A stretch of 38,959 nt of DNA from Sphingobacteriales bacterium TSM_CSS (GTDB lineage Bacteria; Bacteroidota; Bacteroidia; Chitinophagales; UBA2359), in the NCBI GenBank assembly GCA_002212985.1, contig NBMY01000081.1, positions 1-38,959 of the forward strand, read 5' to 3'. The position numbers were made by a program, and so were the translations under genes. This document shows, one piece after another, positions 33,526 to 38,959 of this stretch. Position 1 is the stretch's first letter. Every line of letters begins with the position of its first letter. The notes below the pieces were generated by a model. It was not told the DNA's origin. It was given only the letters and a program-made list of their open reading frames with translations, and searched no databases.

Positions 33526-35319
33526 CTACCTTACAAGGGTTACATTACCGGTAACAAGTTGTGTTTGACCATCAAAAAAAGTAACCGATAAGGTGTAAAC
33601 AAATACGCCCGAATTGAGCGCTTCGCCGTCAAGGGTTCCGTCCCAGCCGTCATCGGGGTTGGTGGTGTGGTAAATTTTTGCGCCCCAGCGGTCGTAAATG
33701 GTAAAGTCAATGGCAGCAATTCCTTTGCCAAAAATGAGCAGTTCGTCGTTTCTCCCGTCGCCGTTGGGGGTAAAAATATTGGGCACAAACACGCTGCGGT
33801 CGTCAATAACGGTAATGGTTACGGTATCGGAGGCAAAGCAGCCGTTTATATCGGTGGCGGTAACGGCGTAGGTGGTGGTTTGCTGCGGGCTGGCGGCGGG
33901 ATTTTCGCAATCAGAACAGCTAAGGGTGGCGGCGGGTGTCCATTCAAAGTTGGTAATGGTTCCTGCGCTGCTGTTTGCCGTGGTGGTAAGTTCAATTTCG
34001 GTTCCGCGTTCTATGATTTGATTTTCAATAGTGCTTACCTCTACACCACCTACCGTAATGGTTTGTACCAGCGGTTCCACAATACAGGGCAACCCCGAAA
34101 TACCGAGCGACACCTCTTTTTCGCCGGGCGAGGTCCACTGCACTACCAGCAGGTTGCCCGTTTCTTGCAGAATATTGCCGCCGGTAACCGCCCAGTTGAG
34201 CAGTGCGCCATTGGGCAATTGTCCGCCGGTGTAAACAAGGGTGTCGTTTGCCGAAAAGCAGGCGTTTTGGCTTGTTTGTTCAAAAGCAATGTTTACCCCG
34301 CCCGCATCAATGGTTTGGGCTGCCTGTTGGGTAAGGCAGGGTACGCCGGTAATGTTAAGGGTTATATCTTTACTGCCGGTTGTTGGCCAGTTTACCACAA
34401 TGGTATCGCCGCCGTTGTAGGTAATGGTTCCGTCTGCAACATTCCAGTTAAAAACCGGATTGTAGGTTGCCGGAATGGCTGTGCCCGAATAAACCAGCGT
34501 ATCGGTATTGCCGGTATTGCAAATGCTGCCGATGGCGGTAAAATTGGGGATAATGTTAATGTCAACCACTTCTACCTGCACACTCAGCGAATTGGAGCAA
34601 ATGCCCGAAAAATCGGTATAACTGTGGGTAATGGTATGTATGCCGGCTCCGGCCTGTGAAGGGTCAAATGTATTGATGCCGGTAACGCCCGGGCCGCTAA
34701 AGGTGCTTTGTCCGGGGGCAAAATTGGTGGCAATCAGGGCGGTGGGCGCATCGGTAAGGCAGTATTGGGGCAGTAGGCCGGTAAAAGCCATGTCGGGCGT
34801 AGGCAGTACGTTAATGGTAACGTCATCGGTACTTACACAGCCATTGGCGGGGTCAATAAACGTGTACTCAATGAGGTGTGGGCCGGCGCCCCAAATGCCG
34901 GGGTCAAAGGTGTTGGTGGCTATCGTACCATCAATAAGAAAGGTGGCGGCCGGGTTGGCGCCCAAACTGCCTGTCAAGGCAAACGGCGCATCGTTCTCGC
35001 AGAAAAAAGCAGAGGAAGGCTCAATAATTTGGGCTGTTTGGCTGGGGGCGCTTACCACTACCACCTGCGTACACGAGGTGCCTGCGGGTGTGGTGTAGGT
35101 AACCGGGTAAGAACCCGGGCCAATAGGGTTAAAAATATTGCCTATTACCCCGGCCGTAGGGCTAAACGACCCGCCTGCCGGTACCCCGTCTAACTGTAGC
35201 GGCAACTGTGAGGTACAAACAAAAAACGGCGGGTTTTGTCCGCCAAGGGTAATGCTGCATTGAGCATGAATAAACTGGCTAATGGTACATGCTGCCAGTA
35301 ACAGCAAAATTTTTTTCAT
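33526..35319 (-). CDS. Secreted adhesin-like protein with a type B T9SS C-terminal domain
   Basis: This 597-residue secreted protein has a signal peptide (about 1-19). The N-terminal half has about three beta repeats of roughly 75-80 residues with patterns like TFSGPGVTGINTFDP and GIHTITHSY. Two PKD-like repeats of about 95 residues follow (TLVYSG...IVVNWPTTG and TLVYTGG...LVVQWTSPG), then a CxxCxNP-type domain. The C-terminal 85 residues carry the gliding-motility-type sorting domain: VFVPNIFTPNGDGRND, YDRWG and GWDGTLDGE. It should be exported by T9SS and kept at the surface by the following PorP/SprF. The ATG at 35319 is preferred to a TTG at 35337. Confidence 0.92.
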   Translation of the reverse strand: MKKILLLLAACTISQFIHAQCSITLGGQNPPFFVCTSQLPLQLDGVPAGGSFSPTAGVIGNIFNPIGPGSYPVTYTTPAGTSCTQVVVVSAPSQTAQIIEPSSAFFCENDAPFALTGSLGANPAATFLIDGTIATNTFDPGIWGAGPHLIEYTFIDPANGCVSTDDVTINVLPTPDMAFTGLLPQYCLTDAPTALIATNFAPGQSTFSGPGVTGINTFDPSQAGAGIHTITHSYTDFSGICSNSLSVQVEVVDINIIPNFTAIGSICNTGNTDTLVYSGTAIPATYNPVFNWNVADGTITYNGGDTIVVNWPTTGSKDITLNITGVPCLTQQAAQTIDAGGVNIAFEQTSQNACFSANDTLVYTGGQLPNGALLNWAVTGGNILQETGNLLVVQWTSPGEKEVSLGISGLPCIVEPLVQTITVGGVEVSTIENQIIERGTEIELTTTANSSAGTITNFEWTPAATLSCSDCENPAASPQQTTTYAVTATDINGCFASDTVTITVIDDRSVFVPNIFTPNGDGRNDELLIFGKGIAAIDFTIYDRWGAKIYHTTNPDDGWDGTLDGEALNSGVFVYTLSVTFFDGQTQLVTGNVTLVR

Positions 35320-35641
35320 GAATAGTGGTTGTTTCAATTATTGTAGCGGTAAAACAAACCTAAACTCGACTAATAACCGACTGGTTTTCTATGCGAGTTT
35401 TCGGGCTTGAATAGCTTTTAAACAAGCGCTTTCGCATAAATATGTTTTAACCGCTTCCTTTAAAAGAGGGCAAATTTCGTGCCTGTTTTTTGAAACTCCA
35501 AAAATATTTTTTTATTGCCAATAAATGCAAAAAAATACTACAATGGCAAACAGCAGACAAGCGGGTTTGTATGACCGCTAAAGCCGGTTGTGTTACCGGT
35601 TGTGTTAATAGTTGCAGTTGAGCGGAGCGTGCGGCGAGGGG
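35320..35641. other. Intergenic region upstream of the type IX pair
   Basis: This 320-base A+T-rich region lies between two minus-strand genes. TAGGTTTG on the minus strand (35355-35362) matches the -7 consensus about 35 bases before the adhesin ATG, but no TTG sits at the right distance. No gene is seen. Confidence 0.4.
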
Positions 35642-36238
35642 TTACCCGTTGTTATCTTCGTCAGCGGTTTCTTTAAGGTGCTGTGCGGCGGCTTCAAGTT
35701 GTTGGTAGAAGGCTTCGCCGTATTTGCGAATGAGTGGTTCTTTTAAAAAAGCATATACCGGCACCTTTAACTGTTTACCCAACCGGCAGGCCGGTTTGCA
35801 AATATTCCACCGCTCGTAGTTTACCGCTTCGTATTGGTTGTTAAACTTTTTAATGCGTATAGGGTATAAATGGCACGATATGGGTTTCGGGAAATTAACC
35901 GCTCCTTCTTCAAAGGCTTTTTGAATGCCGCATTTGGCAATACCCATATCATCAAAAATTACATAGGCACAAGCTGCGCCGTTAATAAGCGGTGTGGTGT
36001 TGCCCACTTCATGGTCAAATACATAGCGCCCCTGCTGCTCTATGGCTGTTCTGCCTTCGGGGGTAAGATAGGGGGCAACTATGGGGTAAATCTGGTCTAA
36101 AATGGCCAGTTCTTCATCTTGCAGCGTGGCGCCGGTATCGCCTTCTACGCAGCAGGCGCCTTTGCAGGCAGTTAAGTTGCAAACAAACTGTTCTTCAATT
36201 ACCTCGTTGCTAATAATGGCGTTGTCTATAATAAGCAT
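35642..36238 (-). CDS. DUF3109 family cysteine-rich protein
   Basis: This 198-residue protein of a family conserved in Bacteroidota has several conserved cysteines in the contexts LTACKGACC, AACAYVI, AKCGIQK, SCHLYPIRI and ICKPACRLG. The pattern resembles YkgJ-type CxxxCC proteins that may bind zinc or an iron-sulfur cluster. The biochemical role is unknown. The ATG at 36236-36238 gives the family start MLIIDNAII. The longer frame to 36274 overlaps the -7 box and is rejected. Confidence 0.88.
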   Translation of the reverse strand: MLIIDNAIISNEVIEEQFVCNLTACKGACCVEGDTGATLQDEELAILDQIYPIVAPYLTPEGRTAIEQQGRYVFDHEVGNTTPLINGAACAYVIFDDMGIAKCGIQKAFEEGAVNFPKPISCHLYPIRIKKFNNQYEAVNYERWNICKPACRLGKQLKVPVYAFLKEPLIRKYGEAFYQQLEAAAQHLKETADEDNNG

Positions 36239-36271
36239 GTTGCAGATAAAATGGGGTAAAGAATTGTGGAG

Positions 36272-36302
36272 CAAAATTAGCGAAAAAATAGGTTAAAACA
36301 AA
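36272..36302 (-). promoter_or_regulatory. Promoter of the DUF3109 gene
   Basis: On the minus strand, TTTG (36299-36302), a 19-base spacer and TAATTTTG (36272-36279) match the Bacteroidota consensus fully. The leader would be about 30 nt. Confidence 0.65.
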
Positions 36303-37094
36303 TTGCTTTTGGTACTGCAGGTTGTTTATTTGCATACAACAGCGGCAGGAGAATTTAACGCAAGCAAGGTTGGGTTTGGTTAAATCGCTACAACCGTTAT
36401 TGATAAAACCTTTACGCTAATTTCATCAACTTTAGCGTTCTATCGGGCACTGAGCAAACGAGAAGTAATGGGAAATATGAGTTATGTTAAGTAGTTGCAA
36501 CAGTTTGCTTCGGGGCAAAACGCAGCACTCGCTTATAAACGTCAGCAGGAAAATAACAGCAGATAAAGCCCGTTATTACTCCTGCCGGCATTGGAGTATG
36601 AAAACAAACGCTACTGGCTGCAGGAGGTTAATGACCGGTAAGAGACAGCCCGTAAAAAGAAGCAAACAGCCCTTGCAATATGTCGTTTTTTTGGAAAATA
36701 AAGTATGAATATTCATTAAAAGCACAAAAAAGAACGAAAGTAGCTTTATCAAAGAGATGTGAAAATGTGCAATAAATACCAATAGGTGCGATCATATTAA
36801 ATTAATATTATGATTTTTTATGCAGGGAGGAGTGTTGCTGCGTTTTTTGCACTACCTCTGTTGTAACCGTTATTTCTTGTGCGGTCAATGCTTATGGAGC
36901 GTAAAAAAGGGGAAAGCCTTAAAGACTTTAATAAATAAGCGTTTAGCGTTTCTTACAATTCAGGCCATCTGTAAAGGTAAGTAGCTTGAGTAAAGAATGG
37001 CATTAGCAAACTTCTTGCAACAACCACCTGTTTATAAACATCAACTACCTGCGGGGGGTACAGTTCAAATATGTACCGGTTATCTTGCATCCGG
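36303..37094. other. Gene-poor region upstream of cysS, with a possible decayed ORF
   Basis: About 800 bases hold no convincing intact gene. One plus-strand frame from 36498 to 36701 is open except for TAA at 36564 and 36639. It reads with coding-like charged segments (for example LEYENKRYWLQEVNDR), which may be a gene remnant. The region 36700-36830 is A+T-rich. No tRNA, repeat family or insertion-sequence ends were recognised. Confidence 0.35.
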
Positions 37095-37109
37095 TTTGCT
37101 CAAAACCCT

Positions 37110-37117
37110 TATCTTTG
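37110..37117 (+). promoter_or_regulatory. -7 box abutting the cysS start codon
   Basis: TATCTTTG is an exact consensus match ending four bases before the ATG at 37122. A TTG at 37085-37087 is 22 bases upstream. The transcript would be almost leaderless. Confidence 0.45.
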
Positions 37118-37121
37118 CGCC

Positions 37122-38621
37122 ATGAAATCGCAACTCACCATTTTTAACACCTTTTCGCGCCAAAAAGAAGTATTTGAGCCGCTAAACCCGCCTTTTGTGG
37201 GCATGTATGTGTGCGGACCCACCGTTTACAGCGATGTTCATTTAGGCAACTGCCGCACCTTTATAACTTTTGATCTGGTGTACCGATACCTGTTGCACTT
37301 AGGCTACCGCGTTCGGTATGTGCGCAACATTACCGATGTTGGCCACTTAGAAAGCGATGCCGACGAAGGAGAAGATAAAATAGGTAAAAAAGCCCGTTTG
37401 GAACAAGTGGAACCCATGGAAATAGTACAGCGCTATACCAACGGTTTCAGGCAGGTAATGCAACAGTTTAACGTGCTGCCGCCTTCTATAGAGCCTACCG
37501 CCACAGGACACCTGATGGAACAGATTGAAATGGTGCAGAAAATTCTGGACAACGGCTTGGCTTATGAAAAAAACGGCTCGGTATATTTTGATGTGGCTAA
37601 ATTTGTACAACAATACCCCCACTACGGTAAATTATCGGGTAAAGTGGTGGATGATTTATTGCAGGAAACCCGCGATTTAAAACGTCAGGACGAAAAAAAC
37701 AACCCGGCCGATTTCGCCATTTGGATGAAAGCCTCTCCCGAGCACCTCATGCGCTGGAAATCGCCCTGGAGTGTAGGGTTTCCGGGCTGGCATTTGGAGT
37801 GCTCTGCCATGAGCACCAAATACCTTGGCGAGCAGTTTGACCTGCACGGCGGCGGCATGGATTTGCAGTTTCCGCACCACGAAAACGAAATTGCCCAAAA
37901 TGTGGGCTGCTGCGGCGTAGCTCCTGTGCGCTATTGGATGCACGGCAACATGCTAACCATAACCGGTCAAAAAATGTCGAAAAGCTTAGGCAATTCCATA
38001 TTACCGCACGAACTTTTTTCGGGCGAAAACAAATTTATGTCGCAACCGTACAGCCCCATGACGGTGCGCTTTTTTATGCTGCAAACCCATTACCGCAGCA
38101 CCCTCGATTTTTCTGATGCCGCCCTGCTGGCCGCCGAAAAAGGCTACAAACGCCTTATGAACGCCCTGCAACTGCTGCCCGAACTGCAACACCCGGGCAA
38201 CACCCCGCCGCAAATGCCCGATGAAGACGCGGCCGTGCAGGCAGCCTGCAATGCCCTGTACGATCATATGAGCGACGATTTTAACACCGCCATGGTGCTG
38301 GCCGATTTGTTTGAACTATCGGGTAAAATTAATGCCCTGTACAACAAACAACTTCCGCCCGATGCCCTTGGCTTAGAAACTTTTAACCGCCTGCAAAGCG
38401 TTTTTCCGGCATTTGTGCAAGATGTGCTGGGGCTTGCCGACGACACCGCGGCTGCCAACAACCAACTGTCAGACGGGCTGATGAGCCTTATTTTAGATAT
38501 ACGGGCCGAAGCCCGCGCCAAAAAAGACTGGCCTACCTCTGACCTTATCAGAAACCGCCTCAACAGCCTGCACGTAGTGGTAAAAGACGGTAAAGACGGT
38601 ACCACCTGGACGGTTGAATAA
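37122..38621 (+). CDS. cysS: Cysteinyl-tRNA synthetase
   Basis: This 499-residue class I synthetase charges tRNA-Cys. It has the HIGH motif as H40-LGN, KMSKS ([11 protein letters not shown]), the zinc ligand C31 in CGPTVY and the other ligand segments HLECSAM and [10 protein letters not shown]. The length is usual for the family. The ATG at 37122 is favoured over a TTG at 37071 because the family begins with a short stretch like [16 protein letters not shown] and the -7 box lies just upstream. The next gene starts 46 bases downstream on the same strand. Confidence 0.96.
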   Translation: MKSQLTIFNTFSRQKEVFEPLNPPFVGMYVCGPTVYSDVHLGNCRTFITFDLVYRYLLHLGYRVRYVRNITDVGHLESDADEGEDKIGKKARLEQVEPMEIVQRYTNGFRQVMQQFNVLPPSIEPTATGHLMEQIEMVQKILDNGLAYEKNGSVYFDVAKFVQQYPHYGKLSGKVVDDLLQETRDLKRQDEKNNPADFAIWMKASPEHLMRWKSPWSVGFPGWHLECSAMSTKYLGEQFDLHGGGMDLQFPHHENEIAQNVGCCGVAPVRYWMHGNMLTITGQKMSKSLGNSILPHELFSGENKFMSQPYSPMTVRFFMLQTHYRSTLDFSDAALLAAEKGYKRLMNALQLLPELQHPGNTPPQMPDEDAAVQAACNALYDHMSDDFNTAMVLADLFELSGKINALYNKQLPPDALGLETFNRLQSVFPAFVQDVLGLADDTAAANNQLSDGLMSLILDIRAEARAKKDWPTSDLIRNRLNSLHVVVKDGKDGTTWTVE

Positions 38622-38667
38622 CCGCCAAAGGCAGGCATTTAACTTTTAAAACGCTTTTTTAAACACC

Positions 38668-38959
38668 ATGAAAACAGTAATCCGTCTTTGGGGTATGGCA
38701 TTTTTTGCGCTGCTGCCAATGGTTTTTGCCTGCACTTCCGACACTAAACAGCCGGGCAATGCTCCTGCTTCGGGCAGCAGCGCCACCCAGCAAACATCGG
38801 CGCGGCCGGCAGTAACTGTACCCGCTTTCAATGCCGATTCGGCGTATGCCTTTGTACAAAAACAGGTTGATTTTGGACCCCGTGTACCCGGCACTGCCCA
38901 ACATAAAGCCTGCGCCCAATGGTTGGAGGCTACCCTTAAGCGGTTTGCACCCAATACCA
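38668..38959 (+). CDS. M28 peptidase / glutaminyl cyclase-like lipoprotein (partial)
   Basis: Only the first 97 codons are in the window. A lipoprotein signal ends at C22 (VFAC), followed by a Ser/Ala/Pro-rich spacer. The segment FNADSAYAFVQKQVDFGPRVPGTAQHKACAQ is typical of the start of M28-family glutaminyl-peptide cyclotransferase-like proteins, which cyclise N-terminal glutamine or act as zinc aminopeptidases. The zinc ligands lie beyond the window, so activity cannot be judged. Confidence 0.75.
   Translation, partial: MKTVIRLWGMAFFALLPMVFACTSDTKQPGNAPASGSSATQQTSARPAVTVPAFNADSAYAFVQKQVDFGPRVPGTAQHKACAQWLEATLKRFAPNT

Noticed and set aside
33667-34659. Plus-strand open frame inside the adhesin gene
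   Set aside because: It is antisense to a repeat-containing T9SS protein whose frame has a signal peptide and sorting domain; the Gly-rich product looks like an artefact.
36484-36708. 74-codon plus-strand frame in the cysS upstream gap
   Set aside because: The product has no family resemblance and no promoter; another frame of the same DNA looks more coding-like but is broken, so an intact gene here is unlikely.
1-38959. tRNA, rRNA, CRISPR or prophage genes
   Set aside because: I looked for conserved T-loop/anticodon patterns, rRNA segments, repeat arrays and phage structural genes by eye and saw none. A tRNAscan or Infernal run would settle it.

Overview
The window looks like chromosomal DNA of a Bacteroidota bacterium, probably from the environmental Chitinophagia/Saprospiria side of the phylum. 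The evidence is a PorP/SprF-family protein paired with a secreted protein carrying the gliding-type C-terminal sorting domain (type IX secretion), promoters of the Bacteroidota form TTTG-N19/20-TAnnTTTG, little use of Shine-Dalgarno sites, and phylum-typical families (degenerate arginase-like protein, DUF3109, GH3/serine-hydrolase fusion, a small membrane protein upstream of mutL). I found no rRNA, tRNA, CRISPR array, intact insertion sequence or prophage. Most genes are core housekeeping or envelope genes.

Layout. 1-1.8 kb: a 41-bp tandem repeat and a strong hairpin lie downstream of a LegB-type sugar-nucleotide dehydratase, next to a small secreted protein. 2.2-7.1 kb: an arginase-fold protein that keeps only one of its two metal sites, an ECF sigma factor with a near-consensus promoter, a TPR lipoprotein and an M48 metalloprotease lipoprotein. 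7.4-13.6 kb: carB (reduced regulatory domain, probable TTG start), a 2-oxoacid dehydrogenase E2, a DUF4340 protein and a zinc-ribbon methyltransferase. 13.6-17.4 kb: an alpha/beta hydrolase, DUF2905, an LUD protein, lpxH and a predicted secreted beta-propeller protein that overlaps lpxH. 17.4-24.0 kb: a GH3 N-acetylhexosaminidase/serine-hydrolase fusion diverging from a membrane protein, mutL and rhomboid cluster.

24.1-29.5 kb is a fatty-acid beta-oxidation locus on the minus strand: a TetR regulator, a FadN-type 3-hydroxyacyl-CoA dehydrogenase/enoyl-CoA hydratase, and thiolase FadA. An identical 18-bp palindrome-containing site lies about 50 bp upstream of both tetR and fadN. At tetR it covers the -33 box of a near-consensus promoter, which predicts autoregulation and joint control. 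A small A+T-rich two-gene cassette (a nucleotidyltransferase and a 76-residue protein) sits between fadN and fadA in the same direction.

29.7-38.9 kb: an MsbA-like ABC exporter, the transglycosylase mtgA, the type IX pair (adhesin-like protein then PorP/SprF), a DUF3109 protein, an 880-bp gene-poor stretch with a possible decayed ORF, cysS, and the start of an M28/glutaminyl cyclase-like lipoprotein cut by the window edge.

I do not see a clearly new multi-gene system. The observations most worth checking are the TetR/fad regulatory wiring, the cassette inside the fad operon, the one-metal arginase-like protein, and three genes whose -7 boxes lie almost on the start codon.
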